DNA of 64,000 nt from WTAW01 sp964406575 (GCA_964406575.1 CAYOSH010000020.1:1-64000), one strand, 5' to 3'. Counted from the stretch's first letter, positions 1 through 8,680 are shown. A program made the numbers and translations. The notes: generated by a model not told the origin, from the sequence alone.

Positions 1-24
1 TGGTAATGATTGATTTTACTTTTG

Positions 25-53
25 TTGAACAAAGTATCGACATTTTTTATGAA
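25..53 (+). promoter_or_regulatory. Putative sigma-70 promoter of the receiver-like gene
   Basis: TTGAAC at 25-30 and TATGAA at 48-53 are separated by 17 bases, giving four of six consensus matches in each box. A start point near 60 would leave a leader of about 40 nt before the ATG at 102. This is pattern evidence only. Confidence 0.35.
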
Positions 54-101
54 TAATTCAGGTTAGCCGGATAGGTGAAAGATTTTCGAGGCCAAACTCT
101 G

Positions 102-659
102 ATGCCGTACAAGTTGCTTGTCGCACACCGCAGCCCTTCTGTCCTCAAAGCGATCCTGCTCGCATTTCCAGAGTCTGGGTATGAGGTTTTTGCCTTCAAA
201 AACGGGGTTGAGGTCATGCAGGAACTTAACCAGATCTCCCCCGATGCCATCCTTCTCAGCCTGTCTCTTCACCAAGAAAATGGATTTGAAATCGGGCGAT
301 ACCTGAAGAGCCAGGAAAAATTTAAGCAAATTCCTCTTATCTTATTCCATGGGGCATTTGAAACGGTGGATGAGGGGAAGGCAGCGAATTTTGTCTATGA
401 TGAGCTGGTGCAGGAGCCCTTCGATTCGGGAAAACTCGTCCGGACAATAATCGAGCTCATCGAGAGGAAAAAAGGGCCGCAGACACTGCCGGAGGAGCCA
501 GACTTGGAAGGGATGTCAACCATAGACGAAAAGCTTGGATTGGACGAGAGCGTCAAAGAATTTGTGCGGAAAGAGGTCTATGAGGCCGAAAGGGAGTTGG
601 AGAAAAGAATTCGTGTGCGTGTCCTTGCCGATCTGAAGGAGTTTTTGAGAAAGAAATAG
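102..659 (+). CDS. Degenerate response-regulator receiver protein
   Basis: The 185-residue protein has a CheY-like receiver fold over about residues 1-120, followed by a charged helical tail (EVYEAERELEKR, then a basic end). The residues needed for phosphotransfer are not where expected. The acceptor Asp position reads Ser53 (ILLSLSL instead of a typical LLDL), the acidic pair near the N-terminus is replaced by HRS, and the conserved Lys before PF is Glu (QEPF). It is therefore probably a non-phosphorylated receiver acting as a protein-interaction module. No output domain is recognisable. I chose ATG 102 because the fold begins right there and GAGG lies at 88-91. A GTG at 75 in the same frame is possible. 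Its role is unknown; it stands alone in front of coaX. Confidence 0.7.
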   Translation: MPYKLLVAHRSPSVLKAILLAFPESGYEVFAFKNGVEVMQELNQISPDAILLSLSLHQENGFEIGRYLKSQEKFKQIPLILFHGAFETVDEGKAANFVYDELVQEPFDSGKLVRTIIELIERKKGPQTLPEEPDLEGMSTIDEKLGLDESVKEFVRKEVYEAERELEKRIRVRVLADLKEFLRKK

Positions 660-989
660 GATATCGCAGGGCAGCATTGGAAGATGTTTTCACTCCGATC
701 AGATTTATCACGGCAATCCCCAAGCGTTGAATCTTCAGAAGAAGATCCCTATCAATTCTTTGCCCCGGTGGATGCAAACCTGAGTGCGTTTATGATCCAT
801 CTGCTTCTGAGGTTTCGCTGTACGAATGTCGCGCCTCTCTATCCCTCTCCTGCTCATTCCGGACTCGTATCTCCGCTGGCTTTGAAATGATTTTGAGTTC
901 TGTTATTCAGCTTAGCATGCATATGTATGGTAAGATATATGTCATCAATCACAGTTTAAGTGATGCTTCCGACAGAGAGGAGGATGAGG
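660..989. other. Intergenic gap without a recognisable gene
   Basis: About 330 bases separate the receiver gene from coaX. Small open frames here have no good ribosome site and no protein-like features. A TAAGAT box at 931-936 lacks a matching -35 sequence. A strong AGAGGAGG at 976-983 belongs to coaX. Nothing else stands out. Confidence 0.5.
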
Positions 990-1757
990 ATGCTTTTAGC
1001 TATTGACATAGGGAACACCAACATTGAAGTGGGCGTCTTTCGAGACAGAGAGTTGTTCAAACACTGGAAGATCAGATCTGAGAGGGGAAAGACGTGTGAT
1101 GAATACAAGATCACTCTTTTAAACCTGTTTTCTCTGTCAGAGCTCGAAATCTCAGAGATAGAGTCTATCATCATAGCGAGCGTTGTTCCTCCGCTGACTC
1201 CTGTCTTCAAGGAGTTGAGCCGGGCCCTCTTCAATGTCAAAGCCCGAGTGGTCGGTCCGGGTCTAAAAACGGGAATGCCGATCCTGTATGAGAGTCCTCA
1301 GGAAGTGGGGGCGGACAGGATTGTGGCTTCGGTCGCTGCCTATGAGAAGTACGGGGGACCCACGATCGTCGTGGATTTTGGAACGGCGACAACATTTGAT
1401 GCCGTATCTGCCAAGGGGGAATATTTAGGTGGAGCCATCGCCCCCGGAATTCAGATCGCCGCAGAGGCTCTTTACCTGAAAACGGCAAAACTGCCCAGGA
1501 TCGAGATCGCAAAATCCAAAAAAGCCATTGGACGGACCACAGTGGCCAGCATGCAATCGGGACTTTATTTTGGCACGATCGGCCTCGTTGCCAATATTAT
1601 CAAAACCATCAAGGAGGAGCTCGGAGGAGATGCAACCGTAGTTGCGACTGGGGGGCTTTCTCCCCTCCTCTGCGGAGAGATCGATGTCATTGCCCATCAG
1701 GCTCCTTTTCTGGTCTTGGAAGGGCTTAGGATCATCCACGAGAGGAATGTCAACTGA
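990..1757 (+). CDS. coaX: Type III pantothenate kinase
   Basis: This enzyme phosphorylates pantothenate, the first step of coenzyme A synthesis, in the cytoplasm. The N-terminus LLAIDIGNTN carries the acidic phosphate loop typical of CoaX. GADRIVA at about residue 108 and DFGTATTFD at about residue 130 match the conserved ASKHA-fold motifs of the family. The length of 255 residues is normal. ATG 990 is preceded by AGAGGAGG at 976-983 with good spacing; ATG 984 and ATG 960 are poorer choices because the fold begins directly after 990. The next gene begins 37 nt downstream on the same strand. CoaX enzymes are typically insensitive to CoA feedback, which is family knowledge and not visible here. 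Confidence 0.95.
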   Translation: MLLAIDIGNTNIEVGVFRDRELFKHWKIRSERGKTCDEYKITLLNLFSLSELEISEIESIIIASVVPPLTPVFKELSRALFNVKARVVGPGLKTGMPILYESPQEVGADRIVASVAAYEKYGGPTIVVDFGTATTFDAVSAKGEYLGGAIAPGIQIAAEALYLKTAKLPRIEIAKSKKAIGRTTVASMQSGLYFGTIGLVANIIKTIKEELGGDATVVATGGLSPLLCGEIDVIAHQAPFLVLEGLRIIHERNVN

Positions 1758-1794
1758 TCGGAATCGGCGGGGGATAAGGAGCTCGAAAATTCTC

Positions 1795-2448
1795 ATGGCG
1801 GATAGAGACCGGATAGACAGGCGCAGCAGCTACTACAGGACGGTCGCAAAGTATTTTTTCGAGCAGCGCGGAGCCCCTTTTTTCCTGTCGTCGAAGGAGT
1901 TTAACAGGATCTGCCAATGGGAGGAGATGGATATTCCGCTTCGCGTTGTTTTGGAAGGACTGAAGAGGAGTTTTGAGCGGCGCAGACGCAGAGCGGGGGG
2001 GCGACGCAAAGCGCATACTCTCGATTACTGCCACCTGTATGTTTTAGAAGCCCTCCAGCAGTATACAGAGAGACGGGTGGGGAGTAGAGAGAAGGATTCT
2101 TGTGGCGGGAGAAAAAACCGAAAAAAAAAGATTCTTGTTGAGGTCGAGAGATTTCTCAACGAGATCCCAGCAGAGATGTGGGCACTTAAGCCTGTATACT
2201 CTCGACTCAAGAAGAAACTGGCCACTGGGACCATCTCCGAAGAAGATCTCGAAAAGGCCGAGGATACAATTGAGCGCCTTATCACAGAGAATGTTTCTCC
2301 AGAACAGAGAAGAGCCATCACCGCAGAGATCGTTGAAGAATTTGGGGCCTGCAGCAACAGAGAATTCGATCAGATCTTCGGGATAAAGGCGATAAAGGCT
2401 TCCCGGGAAAAATATAAAATTCCTCATGTGTCCCCCTTCTATTACTGA
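1795..2448 (+). CDS. Conserved hypothetical protein between coaX and rnr
   Basis: This 217-residue protein is not assigned to a named family. The first 60 residues contain an aromatic-rich stretch (YYRTVAKYFFEQRG, then IPLRVVLEGL) that looks like a small helical domain. A very basic patch follows (ERRRRRAGGRRK) and then a second helical region with GTISEEDLEKAE. The basic patch suggests nucleic-acid contact, but that is inference. ATG 1795 has AAGGAG at 1776-1781, somewhat far upstream. ATG 1747, overlapping the coaX end, is an alternative. It overlaps no later gene if RNase R starts at 2462, and it is probably co-transcribed with coaX and rnr. Confidence 0.7.
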   Translation: MADRDRIDRRSSYYRTVAKYFFEQRGAPFFLSSKEFNRICQWEEMDIPLRVVLEGLKRSFERRRRRAGGRRKAHTLDYCHLYVLEALQQYTERRVGSREKDSCGGRKNRKKKILVEVERFLNEIPAEMWALKPVYSRLKKKLATGTISEEDLEKAEDTIERLITENVSPEQRRAITAEIVEEFGACSNREFDQIFGIKAIKASREKYKIPHVSPFYY

Positions 2449-2461
2449 GGACCTTCTGTCT

Positions 2462-4507
2462 ATGCGTAAACGCATCTTTTCCCTTCTCCAAAAGAACAAA
2501 CAGGGGTTGACACTCCACAAGATCGTGCGGAACTTTCGCCTGTCTCCTGAAGAGAAGCCACTTCTTGTCAAGACCCTAAAGGAACTCGAGAGTCAGGGAG
2601 CCATCCTCAGGGTCAAAAGCAGGTATTTTGTGCGTCAACGCTCGAGCCTCGTCAGAGCAAGGCTCATCTCTGTCCATCCCGGCTACGGTTTTGCCAGGCC
2701 CGAAGATGCACTGCTCGAGGATATATTCATCCCAGCCCGCTATTCCAGAGGGGCTCATCAGGGAGATCTGGTCGAAGTCTTTTATAAAGAAAAAGCAACG
2801 AGAGGGAAATATGAGGGGAGAGTGACCAGGATCCTGGAGAGGGGACAGGAGACCATGCTCGGTGTCGTTAAAGAGCTAAGGGGTCAATTTTTCCTGGCCC
2901 CCTACGATTCTCCTTCTCCTGAGGAATTCCCGCTGGCCAGCCCTAAGAGTCAGCGATTGCAAGACGGTATAATCCTGAAAGTTGACAGGAATACCCTCGC
3001 GATCATAGAGATTCTCGGGTTTCCCGAAGACGAAGGCGTCGATACTCAGGTCGTCATCCAAAGATTTGGGCTGAGCGCCGAGTTTTCTGAAAAGGCTCTG
3101 ACTGAAGCCCAGCAAGTCCCTCTAGATATCGGGTTCAAGGATTCGGAAAACCGGAAAGATTATCGGGATTGGGTGACTGTGACCATCGATGGTCCTGATG
3201 CGCAGGACTTTGATGATGCGGTGAGCGTCCGCGCTACAGACACCGGGAATTTTCTTTTGGGAGTGCACATTGCGGATGTCTCCCATTATATCCATGAGAA
3301 CTCCCCTCTGGATGAGGAAGCGTTCCAGAGGGGAACAAGCGTGTATTTCCGAGATCGGACACTCCCCATGTTTCCCGAAAAAATCTCCAACACCCTCTGC
3401 AGCTTGAGGCCGAGGGAAGACAAACTCACCATCTCTGTTGTGCTCGAGATCGACCGAGGAGGCCATGTGATTCAGGCTGCCTTCCATCCGTCCCTCATCC
3501 GAACAGCAGAACGGATGACGTATGATTCAGTTCACAAAATTTTGGAAGGAGATGGAGACGAAAAACGCAAATTCCCCCAACTCGTCCCGCATCTTCAGCT
3601 CATGGGCGACCTGGCACACTTATTGAGAGAGAATAGGCGAAATGCCGGGAGCCTGGATTTCGACCTTGTGGAGCCTGAGCTGGTTTATAAAGAAGGCAAG
3701 CTCTATTCTGTCATCCCCTCAGAAAGAAACTTCGCCCACCGCATGATCGAGGAGTTTATGGTTGCGGCGAATGAAGCAGTGGCGGTTTTTCTTCTTGGGA
3801 AAGAAGCCCCTTTGATCTTCCGCATCCACCCTCCCCCTCGATCAGAAGATTTGCGGAGATTGCGAGAGATGTTGTCGCATTTTGGCATCTCCCTGCCCGA
3901 AAGCAGGAAGTTGAGGGCCAAGGATCTGCAATCCGCGTTGGACCAGGCAGAAAATAGACCCGATAAGCAGTTTGTGGGGTTCCAAGTTCTCAAGAGCCTT
4001 AGGTGGGCTCTCTACTCTGAAGAAAACCAGGGCCATTTCGGTCTTACGAAGAAGGTGTACACTCATTTCACTTCTCCGATACGGAGGTATCCTGACCTGG
4101 TCGTGCATCGGATCCTGAAAAAAGTCCTCAAGGGCGAACAGGTATGCGCCTCTTTACTTGCTTCTGTGGCGCAGCACAGCTCTGACCAAGAAAGGAAAGC
4201 GGAAAAAGCTGAAAAAGAGCTTGTGGAGTGGCGCATCTTCCGTCTCCTGAAAACCAAGCTCGGGGATGAGACAGATGGAATCATCGTTCATCTATCGCGA
4301 GGGGGACTGGTAGTGGAGCTTAAGGATTTTTTTGTTGAAGGATGGATCCCGTTTATGGACCTTTCAGGGGAGTATTTCTACAAGAGAGAAGAGAGGTCCT
4401 TAGTGGGACAGAAGACGGGGCACACCTATTCTTTAGGGGATAAGGTCAGGGTTGTTCTTGCATCGGTCGATACATTCCATCGGAGGATAACCCTTGCTCT
4501 TTCATGA
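2462..4507 (+). CDS. rnr: Ribonuclease R (RNB-family 3'-5' exoribonuclease)
   Basis: This is a processive, hydrolytic 3'-5' exoribonuclease that degrades structured RNA. The order of parts is an N-terminal winged helix (about residues 1-60), cold-shock-type RNA-binding domains (about 65-220), the RNB catalytic domain from about residue 240, and a C-terminal S1 domain from about 590. The catalytic motif reads IDGPDAQDFDDAV, with the metal-binding aspartates conserved. SPIRRYPDLVVHR, the conserved RNB motif, is at about residue 535. The length of 681 is slightly below E. coli RNase R. I chose ATG 2462, which has GAGG at 2447-2450. ATG 2426 would add 12 residues and overlap the previous gene. 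Confidence 0.95.
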   Translation: MRKRIFSLLQKNKQGLTLHKIVRNFRLSPEEKPLLVKTLKELESQGAILRVKSRYFVRQRSSLVRARLISVHPGYGFARPEDALLEDIFIPARYSRGAHQGDLVEVFYKEKATRGKYEGRVTRILERGQETMLGVVKELRGQFFLAPYDSPSPEEFPLASPKSQRLQDGIILKVDRNTLAIIEILGFPEDEGVDTQVVIQRFGLSAEFSEKALTEAQQVPLDIGFKDSENRKDYRDWVTVTIDGPDAQDFDDAVSVRATDTGNFLLGVHIADVSHYIHENSPLDEEAFQRGTSVYFRDRTLPMFPEKISNTLCSLRPREDKLTISVVLEIDRGGHVIQAAFHPSLIRTAERMTYDSVHKILEGDGDEKRKFPQLVPHLQLMGDLAHLLRENRRNAGSLDFDLVEPELVYKEGKLYSVIPSERNFAHRMIEEFMVAANEAVAVFLLGKEAPLIFRIHPPPRSEDLRRLREMLSHFGISLPESRKLRAKDLQSALDQAENRPDKQFVGFQVLKSLRWALYSEENQGHFGLTKKVYTHFTSPIRRYPDLVVHRILKKVLKGEQVCASLLASVAQHSSDQERKAEKAEKELVEWRIFRLLKTKLGDETDGIIVHLSRGGLVVELKDFFVEGWIPFMDLSGEYFYKREERSLVGQKTGHTYSLGDKVRVVLASVDTFHRRITLALS

Positions 4508-4669
4508 GCTCCTTAATTCGGGGGTGATCAGAAATGAGCCGGATTTCAGAGTTCAGAATGGTGGTCGGAATCAGGCAATGAAAAAGAGCGAGATTTTATC
4601 CTGGATTCTCTGTTCCGGATTCTGTATTCTTGGGTTTGAAGCGTCTGCACAGAGGCATTATGTTTTTGA

Positions 4670-5809
4670 GTGGAAACCGTGAGTGAAGAGGGAGATCTGT
4701 CGAAAGTGTTTGATTTTGACGCGGTCGTCAATTCTTGGCCCGCAGCCGCTCAGAAATCGATCAGGGGGATCTTGATTCACAGGGGGGGTGAAACCCCTGT
4801 TTCTGTGCATCGTTATGAGGAAAAAGGGAGAAAGCCCCTCCATGGTCCATTTTTTGTCCGAATCCACGCTTCTCATCCGGTAAACTTAAAATGGATGGAC
4901 CCTTTTCAAATTCGGGACCAAAAGAGAGGGGCTATATGTGTGGAGGGGATAGCCCTTTCTCCTTGTGAAGGTGCGATCAAACAGAGAGAGATAAAAAAAA
5001 GGCTGGAGTTCTTGCAGGAACTTATGGGTGGGGAGAAAGAGATGATACTGGCCAAGGCTAAAGCCCTGGGCGTCAAGGGGCTCACGGAGAAAGAATTGTC
5101 CACTTTTTCTCCCCTTTCCAAAGACGCCCTCCTTTCGAAGAGCAAAGAGCTGGAAGGAGATGGGGAGATCAGAATCCTCTCCTTTTCCCCTCTTTTTCTT
5201 CTCTCCCAGGGTAGCTTTGATTTTCTCTGTACGAGGATTTTGGCCTTTCTTTCCGAATATCACAAGAAGCATCCCGAGGACTTCGGCATTTCGCCAGAAA
5301 GAATCCAAAAAAGGTTTGGACTATCTCAGAGGGTTTGTGCTCTGGCGTTAAAGCACCTCAGCCGGGCCGGACACGTATTGTACGAAAAGGGAAATGTGGC
5401 TCTGGTTGATTTCCATCCTCACCCTTCCCCCGAAGAAGAGAAACTCCTCGGAGAGATGGAGGAGATGTATTTTGAGGGAAAGCTTCGTTCTGTGTCGATG
5501 GATGAGATTCAGAAGCGCTTTCGCCTCTCAAAAAAGAAACTCAACAGGATGCTGACTTTTCTAGTAGAGCGACAGAAGATCGTCCTCGGGAAAGATGGAT
5601 TTTTTGTCCATTCCAAGTGGTTGGATGAGGTCATTCTGGCTATCCGCGAGTCTAAGAAAAGTGATCTCAGTGTTTCTGATTTCAAGAGAATGACGGGGTT
5701 GACCCGAAAATATGCCATTCCCCTTCTTGAACTGCTCGATCAGATGGGGGTGACACGAAGGATAGGTCCGGCACGGGAGGTCATACCAGATGTGGGCAAC
5801 AAGGGATGA
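4670..5809 (+). CDS. SelB-like winged-helix protein lacking the GTPase domain
   Basis: The 379-residue protein resembles the C-terminal half of the selenocysteine elongation factor SelB. About residues 70-100 (GPFFVRIH ... PFQIRD) look like a shortened remnant of the domain III barrel. Several winged-helix units follow, and residues about 335-375 (GLTRKYAIPLLELLD, then TRRIG) match the last SelB winged helix that binds the SECIS hairpin. No P-loop, switch or EF-Tu-like G domain is present, and none can lie upstream because RNase R occupies that space. The start is uncertain: GTG 4670 or GTG 4679. The 160 bases before it (4508-4669) hold no gene. It may bind SECIS-like RNA or another RNA hairpin, or be a relic. 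Confidence 0.65.
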   Translation: METVSEEGDLSKVFDFDAVVNSWPAAAQKSIRGILIHRGGETPVSVHRYEEKGRKPLHGPFFVRIHASHPVNLKWMDPFQIRDQKRGAICVEGIALSPCEGAIKQREIKKRLEFLQELMGGEKEMILAKAKALGVKGLTEKELSTFSPLSKDALLSKSKELEGDGEIRILSFSPLFLLSQGSFDFLCTRILAFLSEYHKKHPEDFGISPERIQKRFGLSQRVCALALKHLSRAGHVLYEKGNVALVDFHPHPSPEEEKLLGEMEEMYFEGKLRSVSMDEIQKRFRLSKKKLNRMLTFLVERQKIVLGKDGFFVHSKWLDEVILAIRESKKSDLSVSDFKRMTGLTRKYAIPLLELLDQMGVTRRIGPAREVIPDVGNKG

Positions 5810-5882
5810 CAGATGGGCCGCGAATGGGAATGCGGCGAGGTGTTATAATTTGCCAGTTTTGGCCGGGGGGACTAAGATCGGA

Positions 5883-5971
5883 GATCGGAGTTCGTAGATG
5901 AATGAAGGGATTAAACGCTTTGATTCAGGCATAGGGGTGTTTTGCCTTGATGGTCTCTACGAACTCCGAAC
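5883..5971. repeat. Imperfect inverted repeat in an intergenic gap
   Basis: GATCGGAGTTCGTAGA at 5883-5898 is mirrored by TCTACGAACTCCGAAC at 5956-5971 with one mismatch, spaced by 57 bases. The gap 5810-5990 holds no gene. A TGTTATAAT extended -10 box lies at 5841-5849 with no gene downstream on that strand. The repeat may form a long hairpin or be the end of a degraded element. Confidence 0.5.
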
Positions 5972-5990
5972 AACGGACTCCGAATCTTTT

Positions 5991-6164
5991 TCATATTTTC
6001 TCTGCAACGATAGCTAAGCCGAACAAACCTCCTGTAACAAAGTAGCCGACAAGGGCTACTGTCCCAAACCCTGACCATACAGACCCGATCGTGACCCAGG
6101 ATGCAATGACCCCGAAGACACCGATCACCCTGATATTTCGTTTTAAGATTTTTTTGAGTTTCAT
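5991..6164 (-). CDS. Small two-helix membrane protein
   Basis: This 57-residue protein starts with a basic segment (MKLKKILKRN) followed by two hydrophobic helices (about residues 12-30 and 33-53, the second rich in glycine). It looks like a small integral membrane protein with the N-terminus inside. I chose ATG 6164 because CCAAGG lies about ten bases upstream and the longer frame from 6317 adds an unlikely low-complexity sequence. No family is recognised. The surrounding DNA is AT-rich compared with neighbours. It stands alone between the SelB-like gene and the hydroxyproline genes. Confidence 0.5.
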   Translation of the reverse strand: MKLKKILKRNIRVIGVFGVIASWVTIGSVWSGFGTVALVGYFVTGGLFGLAIVAEKI

Positions 6165-6246
6165 CCGCTTCAAACCTTGGCTTATATTTTTTTGCCTTCC
6201 TCTGTGATACAGAGCAAGTTGCATGCCAAATGATATATTATTGATA

Positions 6247-6274
6247 TTATTAGAGTTACAGAATCTGAAATCAA
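6247..6274 (-). promoter_or_regulatory. Weak promoter candidate for the small membrane protein
   Basis: Read on the minus strand, TTGATT (6269-6274) and TAATAA (6247-6252) are separated by 16 bases, about 80 bases upstream of ATG 6164. The region is AT-rich, so chance matches are likely. Confidence 0.25.
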
Positions 6275-6543
6275 TTTGTGCCGCATATTTTAGACAAATA
6301 TTGTTAATTTTTTTCAAAAAATGTCATATTTTTGTGGATGCCTCGCTAAAAATTCGCGGAAACACATAAAATTATGTCACGATTCCCAAATCTCTGGGAT
6401 TCCGCGGAAAAATCAAGCGTGGAGATTCTGCGCTGGGGCGATCCAGCCCTGGACGCCCTCTATACGGATTGACAGAGAGGCTCGGTCAAGGGGTTTTATA
6501 AAAGACTTGTCAATGGGGTGAGTCGGAGAACCCGGACGAGGCC
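6275..6543. other. Intergenic gap, no supported gene
   Basis: About 270 bases between the small membrane protein and the end of the dehydratase gene. A 66-codon frame at 6321-6521 lacks a ribosome site and protein-like sequence. A TTGACA at 6469-6474 has no partner -10 at proper distance. Nothing else is supported. Confidence 0.4.
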
Positions 6544-7572
6544 CTAACGCAGGAAAAAACCGTGCTTGATTGGATCGCTGGGGTCAATCAGGAATTCATT
6601 CCTTCCGGTGATGTGGGCACTGCCTGTGACCTCTGGGATAACGGCTGGGTAGGGGCCGAATTCTGTCGTCCTGACGACTCTCCCAGTGAAGCATGTTCCC
6701 AAGATGCCTTCCACCACGAAGGGGTCATCCAACCCGATTTCCCCGCGATCAAAATGGATCGCCGCACGGGCACTGACTCCTGTTCCTGTGGGGCTTCGGT
6801 CCACTTCCCCCCCTGCAAATACACACACGTTCCGGCTGTGATGGCCCTCTGATTGGGCTTGGCCCAAAAATATTGTGCCGTAGAGGAAGCCGAGTTCTTC
6901 TGCAAAGGGGTGACGGATGAGCAGTCCTGCAATCACTGCATGTTTTATCCGCATCCCGATAGAGATGAGATCGGCAAATTCCTCAGGCAGAAGTTTCAAG
7001 CCGAACTCTTCCGCTTGACAAAAGGCATAGAAGGCTCCGCCATAAGCCACATCATACCGGATCTCTCCTAAACCAGGAATGGACACGATTTGGTCCCGCG
7101 CATAGACAAAGGAGGGGACATTCTCGAAGGAGACACTCTCCACCCTGCGGCCGGCCTTATGTGCTGTGGCTGTCACCCGACCGGCTGGAGTGTCTATTTT
7201 GACGACCGGATTTTCCTCTTTGTTATCGATCATGCCGGTCTCGAGAGCCGCGGTGACCAGGGCGATGATCCCATGGCCACACATCGTGCTGTATCCTTCG
7301 TTGTGAAGGAAGATGACACCGATCGTTCCATCAGGAGTGACGGGTTCGGTGAGAATACACCCGTACATGTCTGCATGGCCCCTGGGCTCCCACATGAGAG
7401 CGGTCCGGAGATGATCGTATGCGAGCTGGATGTGATTGCGTTTCTCCAGGATGGATTTTCCCAAGAGAGGGGGGAATCCTTCGGTGATGATCCGAAGGGG
7501 CTCTCCTTCTGCGTGGACGTCTATCGTCCTGATCCGGATCCAGTCTTCCGGGGGATTCCATATGGTTTCCAT
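6544..7572 (-). CDS. trans-3-hydroxy-L-proline dehydratase (proline racemase family)
   Basis: The enzyme probably removes water from trans-3-hydroxy-L-proline to give delta1-pyrroline-2-carboxylate. The proline racemase fold is clear over the full 342 residues. The first catalytic cysteine lies in MCGHG (about residue 97). At the second catalytic site the motif is SPTGTG, with Thr in place of the Cys of racemases and epimerases. In this family a Cys-Thr pair marks the dehydratases, so a racemase role is unlikely. AGAGGAG sits seven bases before ATG 7572. The gene lies 46 nt after a cyclodeaminase-type reductase that would reduce its product to L-proline, which supports the assignment. Confidence 0.88.
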   Translation of the reverse strand: METIWNPPEDWIRIRTIDVHAEGEPLRIITEGFPPLLGKSILEKRNHIQLAYDHLRTALMWEPRGHADMYGCILTEPVTPDGTIGVIFLHNEGYSTMCGHGIIALVTAALETGMIDNKEENPVVKIDTPAGRVTATAHKAGRRVESVSFENVPSFVYARDQIVSIPGLGEIRYDVAYGGAFYAFCQAEEFGLKLLPEEFADLISIGMRIKHAVIAGLLIRHPFAEELGFLYGTIFLGQAQSEGHHSRNVCVFAGGEVDRSPTGTGVSARAAIHFDRGEIGLDDPFVVEGILGTCFTGRVVRTTEFGPYPAVIPEVTGSAHITGRNEFLIDPSDPIKHGFFLR

Positions 7573-7618
7573 CTGTGGTCTCCTCTTTGCGAGTTTGCTT
7601 CTCTATCAAAAAAAAGGG

Positions 7619-8611
7619 CTATAGATCAATGTCAGTGCCCAGATTGAGTTCTCGGGCTCTTTTGAGAACTAAAGAAGCGGTCGCCACATCTTGGACAGCC
7701 AGTCCCACGGACTTAAAAAAAGTCACTTCAGAATCCGATTCCCTTCCCGGGATTAATCCGGCTGCGACCTGTCCGATCTCCCCGCGGATGCGGCTCTCTT
7801 CCATCAAGTTGTTCTGCAGAGGGATGATCACATCTCCCGCTTCGGCGAGGCTGGCGGATATCGAGTCGACGACGACTTTGGACCGGGTGACCGTCTGGCT
7901 TGGGATCTCCTGCATTTCGGGAGTGTATGAGCCGACCCCGTTGATATGGACGCCCAGGCAGAGGTCTTCATCTGAAAACACAGGGCTGGAGGAGGTTGTC
8001 GCCGTACAGACAATATCGGCCTTTTCGAGGGCCTGTTTGGGTGTCGAAGCGACGGAGATATCCTGGGGGATGGGATCTCCGCGCTGTTGCATCTCGTCAG
8101 CATAAAGTTTAGCCGCTTCCGGGTTCGGGTCGAAGATCCACACTTTTGTGATGGTCCTGACTGTACACACAGCTTCCAACTGCGTACGGCCTTGGACTCC
8201 GGCACCAAAGATGGCCGCGACTCTAGAATCGGACCGGGATAAAAGGTCTGTGGCAACGCCAGAAGCCGCTCCGGTGCGAATGGCGGTCAAGGAAGTCCCG
8301 TCCAAGAGAGATGAAGGACAACCGGTTTTGGCATCCAGGCCAACGAAAACAGCATGGACGGTGGACAGGCCGGATTGAAGGTTTTTTGGGAAAACAGAAA
8401 CGATTTTCGCTCCAAGAGACTCGGATCCAGGCAAGTAGGCCGGCATGAAAAGAACGACTCCCTCTCTGTCCTCCACCGGGACCTGCGTCCGCAGTGGAGA
8501 CACAGCTTTTCCTTGAGAAAACCGAATAAAAGCTTGCCTGACGGCTTGTATCGCTTGCGCCATGTCGATGGCGTTCTGGATATCTTTTTTGGTTAGAATT
8601 TTTATTTTCAT
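7619..8611 (-). CDS. Ornithine cyclodeaminase/mu-crystallin family, likely delta1-pyrroline-2-carboxylate reductase
   Basis: A 330-residue NAD(P)-dependent enzyme of the ornithine cyclodeaminase/mu-crystallin family. The Rossmann motif GAGVQGR is at about residue 136, and the substrate loop with the basic residue of the family precedes it (VFVGLDAKTG ... LTAIRTGAASG). Family members do different reactions: ornithine cyclodeaminase, alanine dehydrogenase, or reduction of cyclic imines. The adjacent hydroxyproline dehydratase makes delta1-pyrroline-2-carboxylate, so reduction of that imine to L-proline is the best guess. GGGGAGG lies six bases before ATG 8611. Downstream gap to the dehydratase is 46 nt and upstream gap to the FAD oxidase is 69 nt, so an operon is likely. 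Confidence 0.82.
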   Translation of the reverse strand: MKIKILTKKDIQNAIDMAQAIQAVRQAFIRFSQGKAVSPLRTQVPVEDREGVVLFMPAYLPGSESLGAKIVSVFPKNLQSGLSTVHAVFVGLDAKTGCPSSLLDGTSLTAIRTGAASGVATDLLSRSDSRVAAIFGAGVQGRTQLEAVCTVRTITKVWIFDPNPEAAKLYADEMQQRGDPIPQDISVASTPKQALEKADIVCTATTSSSPVFSDEDLCLGVHINGVGSYTPEMQEIPSQTVTRSKVVVDSISASLAEAGDVIIPLQNNLMEESRIRGEIGQVAAGLIPGRESDSEVTFFKSVGLAVQDVATASLVLKRARELNLGTDIDL

Positions 8612-8680
8612 GCATGACCTCCCCGTTTATCGAGGCGATTCATTTTCAACCGATGATTCCAGAGTTGAAATCCATCCGGT

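Noticed and set aside
684..890. 68-codon frame in the gap before coaX
   Set aside because: No ribosome site, no hydrophobic or helical pattern, and composition like non-coding DNA.
4494..4682. 62-codon frame between rnr and the SelB-like gene
   Set aside because: Overlaps the rnr stop and continues through low-complexity DNA without a start site; no recognised domain.
6469..6500. TTGACA promoter-like box
   Set aside because: The nearest TATAAA is 22 bases away, beyond normal spacing, and no plus-strand gene follows.
6321..6521. 66-codon plus-strand frame upstream of the dehydratase
   Set aside because: Cysteine- and arginine-rich random-looking sequence without a ribosome site.
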